Source: Candidatus Heimdallarchaeota archaeon (lineage in GTDB: Archaea; Asgardarchaeota; Heimdallarchaeia; Heimdallarchaeales; Heimdallarchaeaceae). Taken from it: a stretch of 7,284 nucleotides of DNA. Positions 1-4,817 of this stretch are shown here, one piece after another (positions within the stretch are counted from its first letter, which is position 1; every line of letters starts with the position of its first letter). The notes below the pieces were generated by a model. That model worked only from the letters and a program-made list of their open reading frames with translations, did not search any database and had not been told where the DNA came from. The stretch lies in assembly GCA_030603505.1 (NCBI GenBank), contig JAUVXQ010000060.1:1-7284 (forward strand). The letters are read 5' to 3'. The translations under genes were made by a program, and so were the position numbers.

Positions 1-1
1 C

Positions 2-820
2 GAAGCTAAGAAGGATTTTCTAAAGAATCTAGCTTCATTAAATCAAGCATTCTCTCTAGCTGTACCTCATGAAGAAGCTCTAGCTATAAGAGTTGAAGTG
101 GTTTTCTTCCAAGCGGTAAGAGCAGGAATAGTAAAATCTACAACACCTGAAAAAGAAAGAAAAGAAAAGATAGACTATGCTATAAGACAATTGGTAGAAA
201 AAGCTGTTATCACTGAAGATGTGATAGATATATTGGATATAGTGGGAATAAAGAGACCAGAAATATCAGTTCTATCTGAAGAGTTTCTTGAGGAGATAAG
301 AGGATTGGATTACAAGAATCTAGCAGTAGAAGTAATGAATAAACTCTTACAAGATCAAATAAGAGTTAGGATTAGGAAGAATGTTGTCCAATCCCGTTCC
401 TTTGAAGAGTTATTGAAGAAATCGATTAACAAGTATATTAATAGAACATTGGAATCAGCAGCAATATTGGAAGAATTAATAGAACTTGCTAAAAGAATGC
501 AGAAAGCTTACAGAAAAGGAGAAGAATTAGGATTAAATGATGATGAAGTAGCCTTCTATGATGCTTTGGTAGCAAACGAGAGCGCAGTAAGAGAAATGGA
601 AGATGAAACGCTGAAACAAATAGCAAAGGAATTAGTAGATGAAGTGAGAAAATCAGCTACAATAGATTTTACAGTTAAGAAGAGTGTACAAGCGAAGATG
701 AGGTTGACAATAAGAAGATTACTTAGAAAATACAAATATCCTCCAGATCAAACTCCACATGCTGTGAAACTAATTATGGAACAAGCTGAATTATTTGGTG
801 AAGAATGGGCAACTAGTTAA
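2..820 (+). CDS. hsdR: Type I restriction enzyme R subunit, C-terminal part (5' end outside window)
   Basis: The frame is open from the left edge, giving 272 residues and a natural stop. The part shown is the helical C-terminal region of HsdR (DUF3387-type), which follows the nuclease and helicase motor domains in this family and contacts the methylase core. Recognisable segments are VVQSRSFEELL, then a helix with EELIELAKRM, then GLNDDEVAFYDAL, then the tail with KYPPD and EQAELFGEEW, all typical of HsdR C-termini. HsdR cuts DNA after ATP-driven translocation once the HsdM/HsdS complex finds unmodified sites. The nuclease and helicase motifs are not visible because they would lie upstream, so activity cannot be judged. 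A GTG at 98 is internal and is not the start. No hsdM or hsdS follows, so any such genes must be upstream or elsewhere. Family assignment rests on sequence recognition and I am confident in it. Confidence 0.9.
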   Translation, partial: EAKKDFLKNLASLNQAFSLAVPHEEALAIRVEVVFFQAVRAGIVKSTTPEKERKEKIDYAIRQLVEKAVITEDVIDILDIVGIKRPEISVLSEEFLEEIRGLDYKNLAVEVMNKLLQDQIRVRIRKNVVQSRSFEELLKKSINKYINRTLESAAILEELIELAKRMQKAYRKGEELGLNDDEVAFYDALVANESAVREMEDETLKQIAKELVDEVRKSATIDFTVKKSVQAKMRLTIRRLLRKYKYPPDQTPHAVKLIMEQAELFGEEWATS

Positions 821-844
821 AAATTTCAATTTCCACCAAGAACT

Positions 845-877
845 TTTCAGGATCTTTGATCCTTTGTTTACCTGAAA
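845..877 (+). terminator. Alternative hairpins downstream of hsdR
   Basis: Twenty-four bases after the hsdR stop, AGGATC-TTT-GATCCT (849-863) forms a 6-bp stem with a 3-nt loop, followed by TTTGTTTA. A second, exclusive pairing joins TTTCAGG (845-851) with CCTGAAA (871-877) and shares the AGG of the first stem. The position suits a transcript end or an mRNA 3' structure. Archaeal termination relies mainly on oligo-T, and the T-run here is broken, so this is a modest call. Confidence 0.35.
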
Positions 878-1056
878 GAGGATAGGGAAGGAGAAGAGCA
901 TGAAGAGAAGAAAGAAGAAGTGTTGAGAATATATCAGAAGAAGAATGGTGTATCTATGAAGAAGCGATTATGTTGAGAGAATCTATATCTCATTAAACAG
1001 TTTTTACGTTCACAAAGCACCTTATACATCTAAGGAAAAGATCAATAGACTATACA

Positions 1057-1300
1057 TTACATTCTGAAAATTGAGTGATTATAATTCAGAATCAGATTTT
1101 TGGATTTTAGTTTAAACTTTTGGGGATACTTTTGTACTGAGAAATAGAATTTTCTTAACATTTTTACAATTTGCTTATCATTATCTTCTCAATGAAGCCT
1201 CCTGGATTTCTTCCTTAATAGAATTTTTAACAATTTGGAATATTAGTGAAGTGCTCTCAAGAATATTTTTGTTCGATAATTTGAACTGAACCTTGAAGGT
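1057..1300 (-). pseudogene. Possible decayed coding sequence, unidentified
   Basis: On the minus strand, an open frame from 1300 to 1181 (39 residues, no usable ATG at its head) abuts another from 1188 to 1057 (43 residues) in a different frame. Read as one frameshifted product, the first part contains LSNKNILESTSLIFQIV and KEEIQEASL, and the second contains KQIVKMLRKFYFSVQKYP. The composition looks protein-like rather than low-complexity, but open frames of about 40 codons are common by chance in DNA this AT-rich. I recognise no family. Treat it as a hint of a lost gene only. Confidence 0.18.
1061..1092. repeat. 8-bp inverted repeat with 16-nt loop
   Basis: ATTCTGAA (1061-1068) pairs perfectly with TTCAGAAT (1085-1092), and five T residues follow at 1097-1101. 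This could be a terminator for plus-strand transcripts, but no gene ends just before it. It also overlaps the end of the minus-strand open frame that stops at 1057. Confidence 0.35.
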
Positions 1301-1335
1301 TTAAAAAAACTTCTAAAATTAGATTTTTCATTTAT

Positions 1336-1350
1336 CAAAAGTTTTATTTA
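1336..1350 (+). promoter_or_regulatory. Candidate TATA/BRE of the ATPase-TOPRIM operon
   Basis: CAAAAG followed by TTTTATTTA resembles an archaeal BRE plus TATA box. A TATA centre near 1346 would place transcription start around 1371, leaving a leader of about 24 nt before the ATG at 1395. The whole area is very AT-rich, so other boxes are possible. Confidence 0.35.
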
Positions 1351-1352
1351 TG

Positions 1353-1364
1353 TTTATGCATAAA
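1353..1364. promoter_or_regulatory. 12-nt perfect palindrome, possible operator
   Basis: TTTATGCATAAA is a perfect palindrome between the candidate TATA box and the predicted start of transcription of the ATPase operon. A dimeric regulator bound there would block initiation. That role is inferred only from sequence and place. Confidence 0.3.
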
Positions 1365-1394
1365 ATAAAATAATTTAATAAATAGGTATGTGGC

Positions 1395-2678
1395 ATGAAA
1401 ATCTCTTATCTTACCGTAAAGAATTTTAAAAGCTTTAAAGATATTAATATTGCTTTAGATTCTCTTAATGTACTAATAGGTCCTAATGCATCGGGAAAAT
1501 CAAATTTCGTTGAGATTATACGCTTTATTAAGGATATCAGCAAATATGGTTTTGAAAATGCAGTTTCCATGCAAGGAGGTATTGAATTTCTAAGAAATGT
1601 AAAAATTAAATCTTCCAAACCTTTGTGTTTTTCAATTAAATATGAAGATATTGAATCTAGATTCAGGTTTTATAGAGATGCGGATGATATAAAATTAGGT
1701 GTATCTTCTTATGAAATGTTGATAAATTTCGAGATTGAATTTTATCAGAGAGGTATAGGTTTTAGAGTAAAAAGAGATGAAATAATAACAAAATTTAGAA
1801 TTGTTGAAGTTGAAGAAGAAAAATCTGGTATGGTGAAAGAAAAAACGTTTTTAGCAAATGGAGAAATAAAAATATGGAAAGATGGGAAAAAGATAAACCA
1901 TGAAATAAACATTCCTTCTGACATAAAACTATTTGAAGATGATCAGATTTTTCCATCATTTATTAAAGGACAACAATTCTCTGAAAAAACACTACTTCTT
2001 GAGATTCCTTTTATATTAATTCCTTTTTACATGTTTCTAGATTTGCCTGAAAAACTCAACATATATGACATTGATCCCAAGTTATCAAAAAAAGGAGTTC
2101 CTATGACAGGTAAAATGGAACTAGAAGAAGATGGTAGTAATTTAGCAATAGTTTTAAAAAATCTAATAAGTAAAAAGCGAAGTAGAGAAAAGCTATTCAA
2201 TCTAATCAACGATATGCTACCATTTCTAACCGATGTTGACATTAAGAAATTTGAAGATAAGTCTTTATTTCTAACAATTAAGGAAAAATTTTCTGGGCAA
2301 ACATTCATGCCTGGCTCTCTGATTTCGGATGGTACAATTAATATAATTGCACTTATTATAGCTCTTTACTTCGAAAGAAATTCTATAATTGTAATTGAAG
2401 AGCCAGAAAGAAATATTCACCCTTACTTGCTTTCAAAACTAACTGATATGTTTATTGATGCTTCAAAGAACAAGCAAATATTTGTAACAACTCACAATTC
2501 TGAGATTGTCAAAAACACAAAACCAGAAAATATCTTACTCATATCCCGTGATAATGAGGGTTTTTCAACAATCTGCAAACCTGCTGATATGGAAGTAGTA
2601 AAGGCTTTTATAAAAAACGAAATTGGGATTCATGAGCTTTTTGTAGATAATTTACTGGAGAATAAAAATGAGTGTTAA
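1395..2678 (+). CDS. AAA/ABC-type ATPase of the OLD/RecF-like class (AAA_15/AAA_21)
   Basis: This is a 427-residue SMC/RecF/OLD-type ATPase. It opens with the usual strand and N-F-K-S-F motif (residues 3-14). Walker A is GPNASGKS (29-36). An ABC-signature-like SDGT sits at 311-314, Walker B is IVIEEPE (332-338), followed by HP at 342-343, and the H-loop is TTHNS (365-369). The ATP site therefore looks complete. The roughly 270 residues between Walker A and the signature hold the insertion or coiled domain typical of the class. No TOPRIM domain is fused, unlike OLD or GajA; instead the next gene supplies a TOPRIM-like protein and overlaps by 11 nt. The start at 1395 precedes the conserved MKI..L.V.NFKSF opening; only a weak AGGT lies upstream. 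In known two-gene systems (PARIS, AbiL/Rlo types) such ATPases sense phage and control a partner effector. That role here is inferred. Confidence 0.88.
   Translation: MKISYLTVKNFKSFKDINIALDSLNVLIGPNASGKSNFVEIIRFIKDISKYGFENAVSMQGGIEFLRNVKIKSSKPLCFSIKYEDIESRFRFYRDADDIKLGVSSYEMLINFEIEFYQRGIGFRVKRDEIITKFRIVEVEEEKSGMVKEKTFLANGEIKIWKDGKKINHEINIPSDIKLFEDDQIFPSFIKGQQFSEKTLLLEIPFILIPFYMFLDLPEKLNIYDIDPKLSKKGVPMTGKMELEEDGSNLAIVLKNLISKKRSREKLFNLINDMLPFLTDVDIKKFEDKSLFLTIKEKFSGQTFMPGSLISDGTINIIALIIALYFERNSIIVIEEPERNIHPYLLSKLTDMFIDASKNKQIFVTTHNSEIVKNTKPENILLISRDNEGFSTICKPADMEVVKAFIKNEIGIHELFVDNLLENKNEC
2657..2660 (+). promoter_or_regulatory. Ribosome binding site of the TOPRIM-like gene
   Basis: GGAG lies 7 nt before the ATG at 2668, inside the end of the ATPase gene. 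It fixes the start and supports coupled translation of the two genes. Confidence 0.6.
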
Positions 2679-3228
2679 AAGAACATTTCTGCTTGTAGAA
2701 GGACCTGATGATATCCGATTCTTTAATTCGATTATCAGCCCTATACTAGAAAAAAACAACCATTATGTTACCATAATAGCCCACCGTACTAAAACAAAAA
2801 AGCAAATTTGCAACATTGTAAGATTTTGTGAAAATCAATGTATACCTTATTTCTACTTTGAAGATATAGATAGTTTCCCAAGCATCCAGAGGAAGAAATC
2901 TAGAATAGATGAAAAGTTACAGAAGGATTTAATGAACATCATTATAGTTATAAAAGAAATCGAAAGCTGGTATTTAGCTGGAATAGAAGATAGAGATTTA
3001 AAATCACTAGGGATTAAGGTTAAAATAAGTGATACGAATAATATTATAAAAGAGAGGTTTCAAGAAATACTACCAAAGAAATATGATTCTCAAATCGATT
3101 TTATGATTGATGTCCTGAAGAACTTCTCAATTCAAAATGCGATTCGTAAGAACTGTTCTTTTGAGTATTTTATGAGAAAATTCAATTGTTATCTTCGAAG
3201 TCACAATAATCTATTCAGACCAGAATAA
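2668..3228 (+). CDS. Small TOPRIM-like protein, partner of the OLD-type ATPase
   Basis: This 186-residue protein begins with a TOPRIM-type strand and acidic motif, LLVEGPDD (8-15, key Glu11). A second hydrophobic strand ends in the acidic motif E65-D66-I67-D68, fitting the D-x-D metal-binding element. Residues 92-105 hold a strand and the motif K-E-I-E-S-W-Y-L-A-G, which recalls the E-x-W near the end of DUF4276-like proteins. Another segment, PKKYDS, follows, and the C-terminus is helical and basic. TOPRIM domains bind Mg2+ and cut or rejoin nucleic acids; in PARIS the TOPRIM partner (DUF4435) is an effector nuclease released from its ATPase. This protein is much shorter than the roughly 300 residues of AriB, so I assign the superfamily and not the system. 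It overlaps the ATPase gene by 11 nt, implying a fixed ratio and a joint complex. The exact family (DUF4276-like, DUF4435-like or neither) is uncertain. Confidence 0.72.
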   Translation: MSVKRTFLLVEGPDDIRFFNSIISPILEKNNHYVTIIAHRTKTKKQICNIVRFCENQCIPYFYFEDIDSFPSIQRKKSRIDEKLQKDLMNIIIVIKEIESWYLAGIEDRDLKSLGIKVKISDTNNIIKERFQEILPKKYDSQIDFMIDVLKNFSIQNAIRKNCSFEYFMRKFNCYLRSHNNLFRPE

Positions 3229-3274
3229 GAATATCGCAATCTTCTAACATCTTATTTATTGAACATTGTAAGGT

Positions 3275-3598
3275 TTAAATTATATGATAGGAAAGATAAA
3301 TCATTTTACTAAAGAAAAATGAATAAATAATATTCATATAAAAAAATGATTCGATTCTTTGTTTATCACAATAAAGATTTATTGATACTCCTTTCAAAAA
3401 CGCTTCTTCTAGAAATAAGGAATAACTAGTATTCTCTCCTGTTTTCCAATCAATTGCTAAACCATTAAGGAAACTAATATCTAGGATAACAGCTACTTCT
3501 ACTTCTAGCCCTTCAAGTTACATTTGGTGCTCTAATCTCATTCCTGATAAATAGAGGGAGAAATGTAGAAATGTAAGGAATGTAAGATGATGATGAAA
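3275..3598 (-). pseudogene. Headless, frameshifted PD-(D/E)XK (Cas4/RecB-like) nuclease remnant
   Basis: A minus-strand frame open from 3517 to its stop at 3275-3277 (80 residues) has no start codon. It contains E-V-A-V-I-L-D-I, then G-L-A-I-D-W-K-T-G-E (codons at 3434-3463), matching the Asp ... Asp-x-Lys core and K-T-G signature of Cas4/RecB-family nucleases, then a helix S-L-F-L-E-E-A-F-L-K and a strand V-S-I-N-L-Y. Upstream in another frame (3598-3516) the minus strand reads YIPYISTFLPLFIRNEIRAPN before a TGA, which would join well by one frameshift and resembles the helix and Glu region before the first catalytic Asp. The remainder of the gene is missing or unrecognisable, and the upstream frame becomes a shadow of the charged plus-strand ORF. 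The final residues after the motif are Phe/Tyr-rich and may be run-off. I infer a degraded nuclease; the family call rests on the motif spacing. Confidence 0.45.
3299..3351. repeat. 53-nt inverted repeat, copy A
   Basis: AATCATTTT (3299-3307) pairs with AAAATGATT (3343-3351), a 9-bp perfect match enclosing 35 nt. Imperfect pairing continues outward (TGATA at 3284-3288 with TATCA near 3363-3367). A smaller hairpin, ATGAATA/TATTCAT with a 5-nt loop, sits inside at 3319-3337. It lies about 70 nt after the TOPRIM-like gene and inside the nuclease remnant. Confidence 0.5.
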
Positions 3599-3778
3599 AC
3601 AGAAGAAGAACAAGAGGAACAAGAGCAAGAGTTAGTATGGTCAGAAACATATGATGTAGCGCAAAGGATGAGAAATTATAAATACAGTCAAACGTCATTG
3701 GAAGCGTTCATTAAACCTGAAAGGAAGAAAGGGAAGAAAAAGGGAGAAAAGAAGGTGAGATATGTAATAAAGAGATAA
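3587..3778 (+). CDS. Small charged protein with PIP-box-like motif (uncertain)
   Basis: A 63-codon frame starts at three consecutive ATGs. It has three zones: an acidic Glu/Gln stretch (residues 6-15), a middle with W18, Y22 and the segment RMRNYKYSQTSLEAFIKP (27-44), and a Lys/Arg-rich tail (45-63). Q35-x-x-L38-x-x-F41-I42 is close to the archaeal PCNA-interacting consensus Q-x-x-L-x-x-F-F, so a sliding-clamp partner is possible. No family is recognised. A GGA sits about 8 nt ahead of the first ATG; no clear promoter is seen. The middle zone reads as real protein, while the two ends come from purine-rich DNA. It may also be the start of a larger gene, such as a transposase, that has been lost. 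It abuts the nuclease remnant head-on, which suggests a rearranged site. Confidence 0.35.
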   Translation: MMMKTEEEQEEQEQELVWSETYDVAQRMRNYKYSQTSLEAFIKPERKKGKKKGEKKVRYVIKR

Positions 3779-3790
3779 AGAGTGAGGGGG

Positions 3791-3843
3791 TTGAAGCGAG
3801 AAAAAAAGAATGAATACAAATGAACTGAAGAAACTCGCTTCAA
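3791..3843. repeat. 53-nt inverted repeat, copy B
   Basis: TTGAAGCGAG (3791-3800) and CTCGCTTCAA (3834-3843) form a perfect 10-bp inverted repeat around a 33-nt A-rich loop that starts with seven A. This is the strongest of the four because its arms include G and C. It starts 13 nt after the stop of the small charged ORF. Confidence 0.6.
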
Positions 3844-3902
3844 TAAGACAATATTCGATTTCATTTAAAAACAAGAAGAAAAAGTGAGAGAATAATCGTA
3901 GG

Positions 3903-3955
3903 AACTAGTGTTGTAAAAAAATAATTATTAAATATGAATGTTTTAGACACTAGTT
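3903..3955. repeat. 53-nt inverted repeat, copy C
   Basis: AACTAGTGT (3903-3911) and ACACTAGTT (3947-3955) form a perfect 9-bp inverted repeat around a 35-nt loop. The right arm covers the final codons of the 88-residue minus-strand gene, and its stop lies in the loop. The loop, like that of copy B, carries an A7 tract followed by similar sequence (19 of 24 positions match without gaps, 3801-3824 against 3915-3938). Confidence 0.6.
3915..3921 (-). terminator. Oligo-T terminator of the minus-strand two-gene unit
   Basis: Read on the minus strand this is a run of seven T, 22 nt after the stop of the 88-residue gene, as expected of an archaeal intrinsic terminator. It is enclosed by the inverted repeat at 3903-3955. 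Confidence 0.45.
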
Positions 3956-4209
3956 GAAATAATATCAGAATTAAAACATTTGTCCTTGTTAATAACAATA
4001 TCATTAAGATTAGACAATAGAACCCTATTACCTTCTTGATCAAGAAGAAAAGCTCTGTAAAACCATAAATCGTCAGGATTATTAGAAACATTCACGCAAT
4101 GAGCTAAAAAGTATTCCAAGTCATCTCTAGTAGAGATTTTATAATTGGCTAAACCGACAGTTACTCCTTTGACTTTATGTTCTATCTCGAAAATTAATTC
4201 CCATAACAT
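3943..4209 (-). CDS. Hypothetical 88-residue protein, second gene of a two-gene unit
   Basis: The product has 88 residues, no membrane segment and no signal peptide, and I do not recognise its family. The N-terminal half shows alternating strand-like segments (LWELIFEIE at 2-10, GVTVGLANYKI at 15-25), a helix-like stretch (RDDLEYFLAHCV, 28-39), then NPDDLWFYRAFLLDQEGNRVLLSN (44-67), where W49, F50, Y51 and R52 stand out. The pattern suggests a small alpha/beta fold. Its ATG follows the stop of the membrane-protein gene after only 2 nt, and GAGGT (4225-4221) lies 11 nt upstream, so the two are very probably co-translated and may work together. Function is unknown; an immunity, sensor or effector role beside the membrane protein would be speculation. 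A competing minus-strand frame at 3861-4091 is only a hydrophobic shadow. Confidence 0.65.
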   Translation of the reverse strand: MLWELIFEIEHKVKGVTVGLANYKISTRDDLEYFLAHCVNVSNNPDDLWFYRAFLLDQEGNRVLLSNLNDIVINKDKCFNSDIISTSV

Positions 4210-4211
4210 AG

Positions 4212-4625
4212 TTAGTTAATACCTCTTGAAATTGTTAATCCATCCATATTCTTATTCTCTTCAAATCTAATATCCTCAAATAGATCAATCTCTTGGAAAT
4301 TCTTGTAGTGGAAAGATTCCAATCTTACAGTAGAAAAAACCCTAAAAGAATTAAAATTAAAATTAAGCAAGTCAACCATTTTTGGAAGAATGTTTCTAGT
4401 AATTACAGGGATAAGGATAGTGATAATGAAAGTATAGAGAAAGAGGATGAGAGTTAAGAAAACGATGAAGATTTTGAAAACAAGGGTATAAGAAGAATTA
4501 TCAGAAGAATCAGTAAAGGAAAGAACAGAAGCAATAACAGAAAGAATAGTGAAAAGGGTAAAAAGAACCTTTTCTAGAATACTAAAAATTCTTGAAGATT
4601 GACGTTCTAAGAGTTCTTCCATCAT
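4212..4625 (-). CDS. Small two-helix membrane protein, first gene of a two-gene unit
   Basis: This is a 137-residue protein. A short amphipathic head (residues 1-17, MEELLERQSSRIF) leads to a membrane helix at about 20-37, a short polar Ser/Asp/Asn loop (38-47), and a second membrane helix at about 48-75. A cytoplasm-sized tail of some 60 residues follows, with acidic clusters (E112-E123) and aromatic residues. Two helices with a tiny loop and a soluble C-terminal domain is a common plan for small membrane effectors in defence modules (for example SLATT or 2TM effectors), but I see no diagnostic motif and do not assign a family. The start is the first of two adjacent ATGs; no strong binding site precedes it, and the frame stays open further upstream without an ATG. 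The next gene follows after 2 nt. A TATA-like box at 4719-4728 could drive the pair. Confidence 0.65.
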   Translation of the reverse strand: MMEELLERQSSRIFSILEKVLFTLFTILSVIASVLSFTDSSDNSSYTLVFKIFIVFLTLILFLYTFIITILIPVITRNILPKMVDLLNFNFNSFRVFSTVRLESFHYKNFQEIDLFEDIRFEENKNMDGLTISRGIN

Positions 4626-4718
4626 AAGAGATTCTAACCCTTGAGTTATTCTTTTTTGGATTTTATGAAGATAGGAAGATAGTAGAACGGATGGGTTTAA
4701 CTTATTATTCTCAAATTG

Positions 4719-4728
4719 GTATATAAAC
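4719..4728 (-). promoter_or_regulatory. Candidate TATA box of the membrane-protein unit
   Basis: GTTTATATAC on the minus strand is a good archaeal TATA match. It predicts transcription start near 4697 and a leader of about 70 nt. The box is nearly symmetric, so it might also act toward the beta-helix gene on the plus strand. Confidence 0.4.
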
Positions 4729-4776
4729 TAGAATAAATATTATAGTTAGAATTAGTAACAGAAGAATTGGTTGCAC

Positions 4777-4789
4777 AAAATATATATTT
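4777..4789 (+). promoter_or_regulatory. Candidate TATA box of the beta-helix gene
   Basis: AAAATATATATTT is centred about 34 nt before the ATG at 4818, predicting a very short leader of about 10 nt. If used, the upstream in-frame TTG at 4767 would be untranscribed, supporting the ATG start. Confidence 0.4.
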
Positions 4790-4817
4790 GATAAAGAGTA
4801 TAATTAAGTGTGATTTA

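Larger units (their letters stand above)
821..1394. other. Gene-poor intergenic stretch
   Basis: No convincing intact gene was found in these 574 bases. The left third (about 870-980) is purine-rich on the plus strand, with short Glu/Lys-rich open frames that lack a good start. Other content is the hairpin pair at 845-877, an inverted repeat at 1061-1092, two abutting minus-strand open frames at 1057-1300, an odd-centred 13-nt palindrome AACCTTGAAGGTT (1289-1301), and the promoter area of the ATPase operon from about 1336. Confidence 0.6.

Noticed and set aside
870..990. Short Glu/Lys-rich plus-strand frames after hsdR
   Set aside because: Each is under 40 codons, lacks a suitable start and ribosome site, and reflects purine-rich DNA. 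Likeness to the charged tail of the ORF at 3587-3778 is low-complexity only.
1406..2308. Minus-strand frames inside the ATPase gene (1406-1618 and 2027-2308)
   Set aside because: Antisense shadows of a gene with complete ATPase motifs; no protein features of their own.
3518..3576. 8-bp inverted repeat TTACATTT/AAATGTAA spanning 59 nt
   Set aside because: AT-rich arms and a degenerate local AATGTAAG-like repeat offer several equal pairings; not counted with the 53-nt set.
3791..3843. C/D-box small RNA, suggested by size of about 53 nt and a CTGA string
   Set aside because: No convincing C box is present, and a 10-bp perfect terminal stem is longer than usual for that RNA class.
3903..3955. 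Integron attC-type site, suggested by AAC ... GTT ends and variable arms
   Set aside because: The outer boxes do not fit the R-Y-Y-Y-A-A-C and G-T-T-R-R-R-Y pattern, and the other 53-nt copies lack AAC/GTT ends.
3299..3955. CRISPR array
   Set aside because: The inverted repeats have different arms and irregular spacing; there is no direct repeat with regular spacers.
3861..4091. 76-residue hydrophobic minus-strand frame
   Set aside because: It overlaps the better-supported 88-residue gene in another frame, and its hydrophobicity follows from A-rich plus-strand DNA.
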